In this document: piece by piece, positions 23,080 through 34,958 of the stretch
Numbering within the stretch: position 1 is the stretch's first letter
Layout of the letters: each line of letters opens with the position of its first letter
DNA from: Fomitopsis serialis
Lineage: Eukaryota > Basidiomycota > Agaricomycetes > Polyporales > Fomitopsidaceae
Reading direction: 5' to 3'
Length of the DNA: 64,000 nucleotides
NCBI RefSeq assembly: GCF_022376445.1
Contig: NW_025954997.1
Span: forward strand, 186,001 to 250,000
Translations under genes and position numbers: made by a program
Notes under the pieces: model-generated
What the model was told of the DNA's origin: nothing
The model's input: only the letters and a program-made list of their open reading frames with translations
The model's database searches: none

Positions 23080-24746
23080 ATGTCGCGGGCCAACAGTACT
23101 CACGACAATGCTGCTGCAGGAGCCGAGGAGCCGGGAATCATGACAGAGGTAATTCGGGCTATGAGCAGTGAGCTCAGAAGGGCTCGTACGGAGCAGGATC
23201 GACTACATGCCGAGAACGAGCGACTGCAGCAAGAGCTCGACGGCGCGTGTCTAACGCTGCGAGCGCTCAGGGAAGGTGAAGACGAGAAGTCACCGACGGT
23301 GGATCATACTCGCTATTCGAAGGTGAGAATGTGTTTCGCCCGGCCTAGGACCTGTTGTCTCACTCATTCGTGGTGTCAAGCTATACGAAGAGGCACGCCA
23401 AGAGATTGACAGGCTCACTCAAGAGAGAGATGGGGAAAGATCCCATCATGTAAGAAGCGTAGTATGCACTGGCTCTCGTTGATCGTGACGTCTTTCCCCA
23501 GGAAGTAGCTATGGAGGAAATACAAGGGAAGCATCTTAAGCTTAAAGACAAGTACAAGGCAGCGAAAGCTTCACTAGCAGAGCACAAGACGGTGATTTGT
23601 CTCAACTTCTGCATTCACTACATGATCATGACCGTGACGTACCTCAGGAATTGAGCCGAATTCGGAATGCAACTGCGAATGCATTTGCAGAGTTGTCGGA
23701 AGTCAGAGCGCCATCGTCTCGAAAACGAAAAGAAAGGACAGAGGACGACCACACCCCGATCATTACGCAGGAGGCGAAGGCAAAACGTAGGCAAACCTTA
23801 GAGTCTCAACCCGATCTGCCGGCTTCTGAGGCTGGTCCCGCGGTGCATACTCAGGCACTCACTATCCAAGATACACACGCAAACGTAAGAGCCGTATCAT
23901 TCATGATTTCATACGGCCCATGATACGATCTATCTATAGCTCAGTAAAGATACACTGGACGTCCGAAGCTTCCTCGATGTGAATCAGGGTGAGATATTGA
24001 AAGAGCCATCCTTACGACATTGCCAATGGCTCTCTGGGCACGAGAAGTGGACAGACTTCAAGGCCGTACGTTCCAACCTTTATTGTCAATCCGCACCATC
24101 ATTGACGCGAGCATCTACAGAAGCTGGCTTCAGCACGGTGAGCGTCAATCTCACTACTGTTCGCCCGCGCCCATTGAACAATGATTTGCCCTAGCCTCGA
24201 CCTCCAGACGATCTATTGTCCGCCCGAGAGCATCATCTGGTCTCCGCGGTCAACCATGCGTTGTTTATTTATCCACCCCTTACATTGCTACGTCTCAGAG
24301 ACCAGAAGCTACCGGCCGTTTGACTACAAAGCATTCTTGGGATCAGGTCAAACTCGAGACGTATGTTTGCTTCAAAAGCTTGAAGATGGAGATGCCACCG
24401 GCTGCTACTGTGGCACCTTTAGATGCGTAGGCGCGTCGAATCTGTCTTTTCATGATGTATGCCAGCTTGGACTATCCGGCCAGGTAACTACGAGTGTGAT
24501 CTCGGAACTATACCTAGCTGACATCATATCCAGAACGTTTTGCTCTCTTATTTGGTTCGCACAGTTATCGTGTTGGGAACCTTCGTCCCGCCCGAAAGCG
24601 GTGCATCCAAATCACAAGTCCTCAGACAACTGCTCCGTGATGGAAGCCTGCTTCTACGCTGCCACAAGCTGGAATTCATAGGACGGAACGATGAGCTCAG
24701 CAGATTGTTCATCGAATGTGGAGGTAGCAAATCGGGGCAGATGTAA
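23080..24746 (+). CDS. Coiled-coil paralogue B (cluster member)
   Basis: It starts MSRANSTHDNAAAGAEE at 23080 and has the same exon plan as A. Coiled-coil exons carry EVIRAMSSELRRARTEQ, EARQEIDRLTQERD and KHLKLKDKYKAAKASL. A nuclear-signal-like SRKRKERTEDD follows, with AKAKRRQ further on. The linker exon FLDVNQGEILKEPSLRHCQW aligns with A's. Module 1 has ESIIWSPRSTMRCLFIHP and CYCGTFRCVGASNLSF. Module 2, after an intron at about 24482-24535, has GTFVPPESGASKSQVLRQL and LLLRCHKLEFIGRNDELSR. It ends at 24746 and, unlike A, lacks a strong Lys/Arg tail. It appears intact. Function is unknown; a nuclear scaffold or DNA-associated role is only a guess from the coiled coil and basic patches. Confidence 0.8.
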
Positions 24747-25710
24747 ATCATTGCTGCTGAAGAGGGAGAGAATAGGAAGAGGCGAAGGCAGGACTCGGCG
24801 TGAACTTTGAGCAAGGCGAGCAGCAGCATATGCACATTCCGTGATACTTTCTGATGGGATTTACTCCGCAGCGTCGGTCGCTGGCAACATGAACTTCGTG
24901 GCTTCCCATGTCGCCTGTTATCCTGTCACGCCGCCCTCCGCACCTCAGTTCCATTATACTCTTCACAGGATTGTCCCGTTTTTTTTTTGCTCAGATGCAG
25001 TGTCTAATTATGAATACGACTGCTATCGTTAAGAGGCCCCGGTTCTGCGTCATACCATCATGTCGAGTTCTGTCTGTTGCGAAAGTTTGCTTCCGATATC
25101 ATGTGCATCGCCGGTCCCGGTCGGTCAATAGCTTGTGGCCATTTCGCTACAGTGATTTGGAGTACATGTTCAATACTAGCTCAGTTGGGTACCCATGAAG
25201 TTCGGCAATAACGATCGGAACTGAGGCCACTGGCAAGTCACGGCGACGACATGGTACTGGCATGATGGACCACGACAGTGAATTGCTCTAATATTCTGTA
25301 TTTTCGCGGCAACATCATGATACTAGTACGTACTAGCAGGCTCCTATCTTCTGGAATGCATCGTGACTACTGGTGTACTGTATTTACACTCGATGCAACA
25401 ACGGGAAAGCAATGCATGCATTACATATGTGTCTGAAGCGACTCAGACCAGCACACATCGCGACGTACTACGTACTGGACAGGATCGGGAGCTGTAGCAG
25501 AAGCCCAGCTTGTGGCGGAGTCTCAGTACTGTCTCAGTCCGAGTCTCCACCGACTCGTCCGTGCCATCCACCTGTCTGCTACCACCACGACCTCTAGGGT
25601 AAGTCGCAACTCAGGCTGTCGCTTCAGATACCATTGCGATCATTATATATTGTCTGAATCCCTTCAAATAGTGCTCGACCGCATTTTGTAGATTTGAGCT
25701 GGCTGCTGCT
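24747..25710. other. Intergenic between paralogues B and C
   Basis: About 960 bp without a supported gene. It includes a T-rich run at about 24980-24990 and a tRNA A-box-like string near 25155 that has no matching B box. Confidence 0.5.
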
Positions 25711-27164
25711 ATGTCTCGTAGACTCGGAGGTCCTAGCCGCCACTGCGACGTGAACTCGTTGCTCACAAACACACAAGCTCTAGTGGACGAACTAGCAACT
25801 CTGAGAGCAAGGTATGATAAATACATCGTCTGTAGGACTGTCTCAGAACGCGAGACCGTTTGCTGTTGAATCTAGGAATACCTTTCTCGAGACTAGACAT
25901 GACATCATACAAGCACTGGGTGCCACATTGCAAGAAAGGAACACTGAACTTGAAGAGGAGGTCGCGAGACTTCAGCAAGAACTGGATGCCACACGGCGGA
26001 CTCTTCAAGCCTCGACTGCGGTTAAGAAACGGGAAGAGAAGAGTGCTTGGGTAACCGGTTCATCCGTAAGTCATTGTGGCTATCGGTCGCTCAGGTTGAA
26101 ATCAATACTGAAGGACTTGACGAATAAGACTTACAAAGAAATCGAAGAGGAATTGAAGGATGCGACGTATCGAGAGACAGATGACAGTTCTGTGAGCCTT
26201 GTCGTCGTACTCACATGTTACTGGATGATGCTGATCAGCTCCGATGTGGTATTAGCCGTTTGACAACTTGGATGACTTCGATATGAAACTGTTTCTCAAC
26301 AGTGGATTACTGCGTGATCGCCTAGCCGCAAACGAGACATCATGGCCACCCAGCAGCTTTGATTCGTACAATGTCAGTCCTTGTCTTTGTCAAGACAGTC
26401 ACGTACATATTGACCTAGCCATTTGTGACTGATAGATCCTGATGAAACTTTCGTACGGAATCTGGCTTGCGCGCAACATCGTATCTGCTGATTTCTGTAA
26501 CAGCAATGATCCAGCTTGGATCAGTGCTTCGTATTTCGACCAACAACCCAGCATCTGCTGCCCTTCGGTTGACAAATGCTTACATTTGGAGTACGTTGAC
26601 AGCGACGGCATCAATGATCAGCCTTCTATTGTGTGTGGCAATATCAGCGACGTATACCTTGTCAAAGATGATGGCACATGGGTTTATTGTGGTGTCCACC
26701 AGTGTGTAGGTGTATCATACCTGCGCTACAGGGATCTCTGGTTCCTCCAGCAGCAATGGGTGAGCGTCATCTCAGGAGTCTTCAAGTTGATCATACCTCA
26801 TTGGCATGTGTTGCACAGCCCCATTTCGTTGCGAACATAATGCCGGACATTACCAGTGCATTGCCCGACCGTGACTCTCAAAACCCCGAGCACTTAGAGG
26901 AAATCGTATTGACTGACAGCGAACGGTGTGTTGTTGCCTGCTGCGGGCTGGTCAAAATCGGATATAATGTCAACGTTGAGCGTGCTTTGCGTGCACGTAG
27001 CCAAGAATCTGGTGCTAATGCACTCAAGCGCGAGACGGCTGCGAAGAAAAGCAGAAGCCGCAAGAAGCAAAAACGATCCTCCACGCACCACAGTATGTGC
27101 CCGGTATCGGTGGCTTGCCAGTGGTCACTTAGCTTACGCATGGTCTACAGAGGGGCGAACTTGA
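25711..27164 (+). CDS. Coiled-coil paralogue C (cluster member, second subfamily)
   Basis: Exon 1 reads MSRRLGGPSRHCDVNSLLTN and ends TQALVDELATLRAR before GTATGA. This start type is shared with E, F and H. Exon 2 is a coiled coil (RNTELEEEVARLQQELDATR). A short exon KTYKEIEEELKDA and a linker FDMKLFLNSGLLRDRL follow. Module 1 has SICCPSVDKCLHLEYVD, ISDVYLVKDDGTWVYCG and VHQCVGVSYLRYRD. Module 2 has FVANIMPDITSALPD and VVACCGLVKIGYNVNVE, then the basic tail KKSRSRKKQKRSS. The last intron begins GTATGTG at about 27092, and the tiny final exon ends at 27164. All splice sites look usable. It is intact as far as can be seen, with unknown function. Confidence 0.75.
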
Positions 27165-27689
27165 TGCACCAGAGCGCACGCAACGGCCCATACAAAATGC
27201 TGTCTTTTCTGCTTCATTTACTTCGTACACCCACTCTCGCCTTCATCACCGCAATGCTATCTTCATGCTTTGTTCACTGTCTGTTTCGTGCACTTACTCT
27301 ATGACTTTTGCTATCGAGCTGTTGAATCACGTCGTACCACACTGTATACTTATCGCCGCGTACCTGTGATGTACCTACTGCACCAAAACTACATCGCTAT
27401 CGCCCCTACATGCCCATTGATACTGGCGTACACAACGAACGCGAGTGACTGGGCTCGTTCATCCCGGACCTGACGAGCACCTCTCTACGAGCTGTGTAGT
27501 GTGCCATCAGATGCCGCGCTTGCACTCCTATTCGGCCATGGCATCCTCGCACGCCACGAGCCTGGGAGGTTACTCAGAGACCTCCGCACGAAGGACGACC
27601 AAGCGTGCCTGGATGTATCGACAACCATATAGACAATCACGCGCCGTAACACGACTCACTGGATTACATGTATACATGGCTTGCCCATC
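27165..27689. other. Intergenic; 3' flank of C resembles that of E
   Basis: About 27220-27345 is similar to 33715-33830 downstream of paralogue E (shared words such as CAATGCTATCTTCATGCTTTG-like and TTTGCTATCGAGCTG). This shows that the duplication included 3' flanks. Confidence 0.5.
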
Positions 27690-28850
27690 GCGGACAGAGT
27701 TAAGCCTCCAACTGAGAAGCCCCGCAGCTCACGCCGGTGTCACCGATCTTCTCAACCCACTCCTCCGCCGCAGCCCGCGCTTGTACCACCGCTCATGCCC
27801 GTTCAACACGCTCCCTCCTCGTCCGCTCCGCGCCGACCGCGCGCTGCATGCAGAACGTCCCGTTCAACTGCGCCTGCGTCAGGAAGATCTCGCCGCGCGG
27901 CGCTGAGGTCGTTCAGCGCGTTGAGTTCGAGCGACGCGGTCCGTGACGACGCATGAGACGGTCAGCGCGAGAGACGGTTTAGTCACGAACACGAAGGAAG
28001 GGGAGGTCTTGACGGGGGAGGCGAAGTACTGGTTCAAGCTGATGTACTATAGGAGGTCAGAATCCGAGAGGAACGGAGAGAACGGGAGGCGGAGGACTGA
28101 CCCGTCGAAAGTAAGCTTGGAAACCTTTCGCACCGTAACCCTGCAAGACCAGTCACACCCTCAGCGAGCCAAGGCGGGGCCCGAGGTGCCAATTGCGATG
28201 GTAAATGACCTGCCTGCTCGACATTAATGATGGTTGAACTCGTTTGAGAGGTGCTTATGCAATACCTGCCTCGCTGTGCTTGGTGCATAGAACTCGAGTC
28301 CGACGTCAAGCACGTCCATTCTTCAGACCCAGCACCGAAGTTCACGAAGCCCCACTATCGCTGCGCATAAGCGGTGTACAGCGCGACAAGCAGCATATAT
28401 ACGCCGAACTTGTGGAGATCGGTCCCTACGGACGTCACATACATATCTGTTGCTAGCCTTCAAGCGCGACGCGTCGCGGTACTCGAGACGTGTAAACGAC
28501 CGAACATCCCAGCAACGAGTTACACACAGATTTCGCTGATCTCGTCCAGACAATACGTCGCGGCTGACAAGATCATCCTGACCGTGCCAACTACACCAGA
28601 GCCTCAGAACAGCCAAAACGCGTAAGCAAGGCCGACTCACTCAAGAAATACGGACGCTTCCCCCGCGCGACGTCCTCCAGCACCACGCGGAGTGTCTCAC
28701 CCTGCAGCACGTATTCATCCTCGGGCTTGGTATTAAGATCTTAAGACGTCATCATCATGTCCTCGACTTTCGTGTCCCAGATTCGGCGCGAGTATATTGG
28801 GACAATGGGAGTGCAGCGACGTGTGTGGAACAAGATGAGGAGGAGGACAG
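27690..28850 (-). pseudogene. Aromatic amino acid decarboxylase pseudogene, copy 1
   Basis: This segment is similar to 41000-42345, the 3' half of the intact decarboxylase gene on the minus strand. It keeps decayed versions of the last exons, including the splice-flanked GTDLHK piece at about 28408 whose Lys would bind pyridoxal phosphate. Many indels and stops interrupt every exon, and the N-terminal half is missing. It is not functional as a decarboxylase. It sits immediately upstream of paralogue D, as copy 2 sits upstream of paralogue G. Confidence 0.8.
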
Positions 28851-29087
28851 AACGGCGGTTATGTGTGCCGCCCGCCCTGGACGGGTGCAGATCGCGATCG
28901 GTAGATCACGACGGACTCGGAAGATGCCGCCAACCGTCGGTCAACGGTGCAGTGGTCAGTCTGACACTGACACTGACAGCGCATCCTGGTCTTGCAATTG
29001 TCGTCGAACCCAAATCTAGGCTACTCTCCCAACGTTGGGGGTACGTTCCGTTCGTATCTATCTCTAGCAGAGTCGTGAGGCCAGGCA

Positions 29088-30930
29088 ATGTCCGACAAGC
29101 AGAATGTCTCCGACACCGATGCCCTGTCGAATGAGATCGTCCGGGCTTTGGGGAATGAGCTGAAACGACTAAGGGCTACTCATCGCGAGTCAGAAGCTAG
29201 GATTCGTGGGTTGGAAGCGCAATACGGCGACCTGGAGGCTAAGTATGGTGGCCTCGTGGCTCGTAACAGCGATCTGAAGGCCAGCCATAACGCTGTCTCG
29301 GCGAGGAACACTGTTCTGGAGGGCAGAAACGCCGAGCTAGAAGGAGAGAACGCGCGGCTCCAGCAAGAACTCGGAGACACGCGCAGAGCATTGGTAGCTA
29401 CGAAGGTAAAGGAAGAGGACTCGGAACCGTGCATTCTGGCAGCAGGATCGGTCAGAGCATTGCACCCTGTCCCTCGTCTTGCTCAATACTGATGCGGCTG
29501 CATAAACTAGCCTTACGAGCAGGTGAAGAGGGCCCTAGACGAGTCGATGCGACAGAGGAAGGAGGAAAGCCAAGAGCATGTGAGTAATATATGTGTGCGG
29601 CGGAGACGATTCAACGATGTCCATAATCCTAAAACAGGATCGCGTTATGAAGGCTCTCCAGGACAGACTTGCGAAGTCAGATCAAGGACGTGTAGAGATG
29701 GCCGCGGAACTGGTGCAGGCGCAACGACTAAAGCCGCCTCGTATCTCCTCCCAACGTAAGTACTGATTAGCTGACAGAATCTGACTTTGGCTCGGCAACG
29801 TGTCACCGACAGGTATTCACACATAGGATCTTCGAGCAGCAATGAGAACCCGCGACCAGTGCCTCGGAAGGCTAGGACAGCCATCGCAAAGCATGCAAAT
29901 GGCGATGAAGGATCGACATCTGACGACGAAGAATCCGAAGAAGAATCCGACGCGGTATCGGCGAGTGATGCCGACGAATCGGTATCCAGTGTCGGCGAAG
30001 AGGATGAAGCACCGGCAGCATGTGATGACGCCGAGAACGTTGTCGTCTGTCTGTTTTTCTCATGCTCACATTTGAGACTGACGTCTTGCTTCATAGCAAC
30101 CACAGGACGTAGATGGTTTCGATTTATCTCTTTTCCTGGGGAGCGAGGCAGTCAATTCGACCGGAGTGCGAGAATCTCCATTGAAGGTGGAACTCGGGAG
30201 TAGAGCGCTAAGAGATCTCCGCAAGGTTGATGTCACTCCGCGTTCTTCCTGACACAGAGGCTGACATTTAGACAGATAATCCCTCAGCCATGGTTTGTCT
30301 TTACCTAGGTCAATCTCCAATGTGAGCTGATGCCGATACGGTCCCTGATCTTTGATGTTAGTTGGGTATGCACTAGCCCTGAAGTCATTTGGTCGAACGA
30401 AGCGACCAAGTGTCTGTTCATGTTGCCTTCTCAGCTCCACGACGCCAACTCCGGAGCGACCACGGACATTGATTACGACGACCGAGTTCAGGAGGACGAA
30501 GTGCGTGACCTATTCCATAAAAGCAACGGTACATGGTTCTACCGCGGCACATTCCGATGTACGGGACGGTCAATCGTGTCATACAGATGTATCAAAAGTA
30601 TTGTCAAGGGCCAGGTTAGTATAGTGATAGTACGGCATACTGTGATCTCTGACACCAAGATAGCACAACGTCTTCAATACTATCTTTCAAAGGACAGTCC
30701 CCGGCAGCCATGGTTCTACGCTCACGGTACAAGATATGTACAGGAACGAACAGCTCTGGATTGTTTGCTTCAGACTGGAGAAGGTCGGCGAGAACCACAA
30801 TATTGTGAGCACACTGGCAGTAGAGGCATGCGAACACAATGGTCAAGAAAGAAGCAGACAAGGAAGCAGACGCAAACGTCCATCACATCATACAGACAAC
30901 GGGGGCAGGAAGAAACGCAAGCTCTCTTGA
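29088..30930 (+). CDS. Coiled-coil paralogue D (cluster member)
   Basis: It starts MSDKQNVSDTDALSNEIVRA at 29088. Exon 1 is a very regular coiled coil built of seven-residue units: LEAQYGD, LEAKYGG, LVARNSD, LKASHNA, VSARNTV, LEGRNAE, LEGENAR. Further coiled-coil exons (YEQVKRALDESMRQRKEE) lead to an acidic linker (SDDEESEEESDAVSASD, about 29920-29980). Module 1 has PEVIWSNEATKCLFMLPS, EVRDLFHKSNGTWFYRG and TFRCTGRSIVSYRCIK. Module 2 has MYRNEQLWIVCFRLEKVGEN and a nuclear-signal-like tail GGRKKRKLS, ending at 30930. It is the intact partner of the decayed-start paralogue G and lies just after decarboxylase relic 1. Its function is unknown. Confidence 0.78.
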
Positions 30931-31845
30931 AGCCCAAGGTACGTTCGACTTGACTTGGTATCGATGTACGATTCAGCTCGTGTCTCCGAAGCTTAGGCAG
31001 AACCCACACCGGTCACTTCGCTCTGTGTATTATATACCCGCATCTATCGCTGCTTTGCTTTGTTGTGTCTTTGCTATCATTCCTACGCAGTTTCATCCGG
31101 TTATATTTCATCCGGTGCATAATGCGGTACTCGTTGGCACTGAATCCGTCGATTCTCATCCGCTACGTCCTCAGGCTATGCGCCTGGTTTCCATTGATAC
31201 CGACAGCAGTATTGACATTGCATCAGTACATCTAGCACGAAGACAATCTAATAGGTATGTACTCAGTCCGAAAACTGTTGAAGAACGACCAATACTCTGC
31301 TTACACCTGCGATGATCCAGTCAGACGCTGCATTCAAACTCCTGGATAATGGGGAACCAATCCCTCGGCTAAGCCTGACTTTATCGCTGCTCTGGCGGAA
31401 ATCGGGCCCCGCTCCCGCCATGCGACTGGATCGGGAGCTGCACGACGCATGAATACAAGGCGGCACCGCGTTGATCTGAATTGAGTACTGACAGACCGAC
31501 TCAATAGTACTCGAGACGTATGGATGCCCTGCTTCTCTCGCAGCGGTGACCCATCACATCATGCTGCAGGTGATCAATGTCCTCGGGGTCGTCGTAGGAC
31601 GCGGAAACTCAAATGGTGCAGCCTGAGGGAGAGAACGAAGTAAATAACTTAGTACCGACGATTACATCATGCAGATCCTAGTGGCAACACCGCAGCACGT
31701 GTTGGGCCAACGAATTTCAAGTCGCAATCGCCATCTCAACTTCCAAGAGACCAGCGAAGTTCACACCATTGTCCCTGTTATTCTCGCTGTCTGGCTTCTT
31801 GCCTCAGCTTCGACTCATCCGTACACTCAGAGCAGACTGTTACTC
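30931..31845. other. 3' flank of D and intergenic
   Basis: The first 520 bp belong to the duplicated unit shared with the region after G. I see no gene. Confidence 0.5.
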
Positions 31846-33605
31846 ATGCCTCGCGACGGTGATGGCCGCCATTGTTCCTCGAACTTGCTATTGGCAAGTG
31901 CACAAGCCCTAGTAGACGAAGTGGCCACGCTAATAGCGAGGTATGGCGATTCATGTTCCTGCATGATGGGTCAAAACAATTGACTGTCGAACATAGGATC
32001 AATGATCTCGAGACTAGAAACGACGCCCGGGAAGCGTTGTACACCAATGTACAGCAAAGAAACACTGAACTAGAGAGGGAGAACACTCGACTTGAGCGAG
32101 AACTGGATGCTACGCGGCAAGATCTTCAGGCGGTCGTGGATGCTCAACAGGGCTCGAATGTCCCGATAGCTGATTCATCCGTAAGTCAACGAGTCTGTTG
32201 CTTGGATCACACAGAGAGGACTTCGACTCGGACGAGAAAGTCTTACATGGAAATCAAAGAGGAGCTCGACGATGTCTTGCACCAGAGGTCACTCGAAAGG
32301 CTCGAGCATGTGAGTTGTTCCGCGTGGCATGTACGTGCGCCTGCTGATTCTAGTCATGCACGAATGACCTTGCAGACTATCAAATTAGAACACTTGAACG
32401 CGCAGCTCACGGGAGTGATTGTGAAGTCCGAGCAGACAATGGGAAGCTTGGAGCAGACTTCGACTGTAGGTGCTATAATTGCTAGCTCCATTCAAGACGC
32501 TGATCACTTATTATCAGTCCCGGGAAGTTGTCACTGCTTCGAATGACAACGCCACTAGGGCTGTTGGGTCTGATTCTGACCCTACTTCTAGTTCTCCAAG
32601 AGTCTTCCAGGGAATTGCTACCAGTTCATCCTTGAATCCGACTAGCAGCGGAGCACAAGCTTTTGTGAGCCTTGATTGATTCATGTCTTACTGAACCCTG
32701 TTAACCAGTGCGGTATCAGTCTGTCAACGAGCATCCCTTTGACCAGCAGCATTTTCTCAACAGTGAGATACTGCAGAACTGCCCACGCGCAGAGCCAAGT
32801 CCGTCCAGCAGCTCATACCTTTCCCATGTCAGTCCATGTATTTTTCGAGGCGATCATGTACTGACATCGCTTGTGACCCGCAGATTCTGCCGGGATCTTC
32901 GTATGTCATCCGTCGAGTACAATGCAAGGTTTATTTGCTAACATCAGCAAAAGCAAAGAAATCCCTGTACACAACAGGCCTTTGTGTCTTGACAACGAAT
33001 CCAGCATCTGCTCCCTTACGGTTGACAAGTGCTTATATTTGGATTTCATAGGCATAGACATATGGACCGGGGCCGGGGAGACGCAAGGCTCTGTTACTTG
33101 CGGTGAGATTCGCGAGATATTTCTCGCCAGAGATGATGGCACATGGATCTATTGTGGCACCCACAAATGTGTCGGCGTGTCGTACATGACCTACGGAGAT
33201 CTCTGCTTCTTGCAGGAGCAATGGGTGAGTCTCGTCTCAGTTTGAAGGCTCGTTATTCCCTCATTGGTAAGTGTTGTGCAGCCCCGTGTCGCTGCGAACC
33301 TAGTGGAGGACATAGTTCCCTACTCTGGCTCTCAAGTCGCCGAATACTTGAGAGAGCGTGTAGAAGTTGACGGCTACTTCGTTGACTGCTGCGGGCTGGT
33401 GAAGATCGGATACAATGTCAACATCAAGCATACGTCGGAAGCGCCTCACCCAGAGGCTGGTGCGAATGCACTTAAGCGCAAGAGTGAAAAACATGATGGA
33501 AGCCGGAAGAAGCGAAAGCATTCCTCCTCACACAAAGGCATGCCATGCTCGACATACGTGGCTTGGTGGACAGCTAACACAAAATCTGCAGGAGCGCCAG
33601 CTTGA
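31846..33605 (+). CDS. Coiled-coil paralogue E (cluster member, second subfamily)
   Basis: It starts MPRDGDGRHCSSNLLLASAQ at 31846, with exon 1 ending ALVDEVATLIAR as in C. Exon 2 carries RNTELERENTRLERELDATR, followed by KSYMEIKEELDDVLHQRSL and a linker with HPFDQQHFLNSEIL. Module 1 has SICSLTVDKCLYLDFIG, EIREIFLARDDGTWIYCG and THKCVGVSYMTYGD. Module 2 has FVDCCGLVKIGYNVNIK, with the tail GSRKKRKHSSSHK. The last intron appears to use a GC donor (GCATGC at about 33538) and ends CTGCAG, giving a tiny last exon that stops at 33605. If the GC donor is unused, reading through gives the same stop. C is its closest relative. Function is unknown. Confidence 0.75.
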
Positions 33606-34089
33606 TGTCGCGTATCTTGAGTTACAAGTACTAGTCTCACCACAAGATGCGTGCGGAGTTTGTGTCGAACCTATCCTCCACACGCTCCCTTTTTTACTTC
33701 ATCCGCTTTGTGCGCCCACTAATATCTCGCCCCCTTCACACAACGCTATCTTCACGCTTTGTTTGCTGTCACGTCTTACGCTATGGAATTTGCTATTGAG
33801 CTGGTGCTTCCCGTCGTACACCTCCGTAGATCATCACATGCATGCGCTGTATACAATATTACGTTGCTAATAATGCACCATCATGCGCATTAGTTCCGGC
33901 GAATACAGGAATCCATTCAGGGACCTCCGTCCAGAGACCGACCGCCACTACTGCTTGGACAGCGTTGTTCCCTCTTGCATGCGCGGAAGTGGCAGCTGCA
34001 GGAAAGCGGACTGACACCCAGAAGCGTGACTAGCACAGCTCATGTACGCGAGACCGAGCCTCAGTGAGGTGGCTTTCATCGCAGACAGC

Positions 34090-34500
34090 CAGAAGGTGGG
34101 TTTGAAACCGACAAGACGACCCGACAGGACCGGCAAGCTGGCCTGATGCCACGGTCTATGTGGTGGTATGCACCTATTCAGGACACTGAGAACTACGCTT
34201 GTGTGCTCATCTTCACCTGGCTGCACAGTCACGTCGGGTCTGTTATGACGGGTCGAAGAGAGACAGTAGAGCGTCAGAGAGGAGAGGCCATCAAAACGCA
34301 CGAACACGCATGTATGCGCGAGCCTCAAGGTATAGCTGTACACAGCGTTCACGGCGACGTGACGATTACCAACAACCTGGTTCAAATTCCTGTCAAGCTG
34401 AGTGAAATGGTTCTTGAACGGTAGAGCCCCGAATCATCTAACTCACCTCGGAGTCCAATACATAGCCTCCCGCCGCCCGATACCCGATCCCCTCTCCATA
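34090..34500 (+). repeat. Inverted repeat arm 1 (with 43720-44150)
   Basis: This non-coding segment downstream of E recurs in opposite orientation downstream of inverted paralogue H. Shared words include GGCCATCAAAACGCACGAA and AGAGCCCCGAA, and both arms show the CCTCCCGCCG/CGGCGGGAGG string. Confidence 0.65.
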
Positions 34501-34958
34501 GATGCAATATACAGGTAGGCCGAAAGGGCTGCCACCATTGGTGCACTCACTGGCAGCCTACTATGGCATTAGGCTCAGTCGAAGCCCTGCGAACTGGTAT
34601 GAGGCATTGCCGGCGTGCACTATGATGGCGATCGTGCCAGGGGTCTGCGCACCGAATTCAATGACACGCTGCACATTTCATTAATGGCGTCCGTTACGGC
34701 CGCCTCATGTTCTTCGTGCGACACCCATTAAACCTACGGGACTAGAAATAGAAATGAGTCACTACTGGGTGATTGCAAGCCTAATAAGTAGTGGTCCGCT
34801 CTCGACCGCGGCGGATACCGAGATTGGATCGAGATCACTCAAGTTGAATGAACGTAACTGACACCGTTGACTTCGACTCGTTGCTCTGGTTGGGTTAGCT
34901 ACTGAGTCAGCTTGGGCTCCGTATCTCTACGTCCTTCATTTTCCTCGTTTGGTACAGT
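34500..34958. other. Intergenic before paralogue F
   Basis: Nothing supported. It probably contains the promoter of F. Confidence 0.45.

Larger units (their letters stand above)
27690..31450 (+). repeat. Duplicated unit, copy 1 (decarboxylase relic + paralogue D + 3' flank)
   Basis: Matches 37145-40735 in the same order and orientation. It includes a 60-nt block at 28886-28945 that is identical to 38385-38444. The 3' flank (31000-31450) also matches 40250-40735, for example around the shared string GTGCATAATGCGGT. Confidence 0.8.

Noticed and set aside
25150..25225. Perfect tRNA A-box-like TAGCTCAGTTGG
   Set aside because: No B box or cloverleaf pairing is found downstream. The nearby GTTCGGC is not in a T-arm context.
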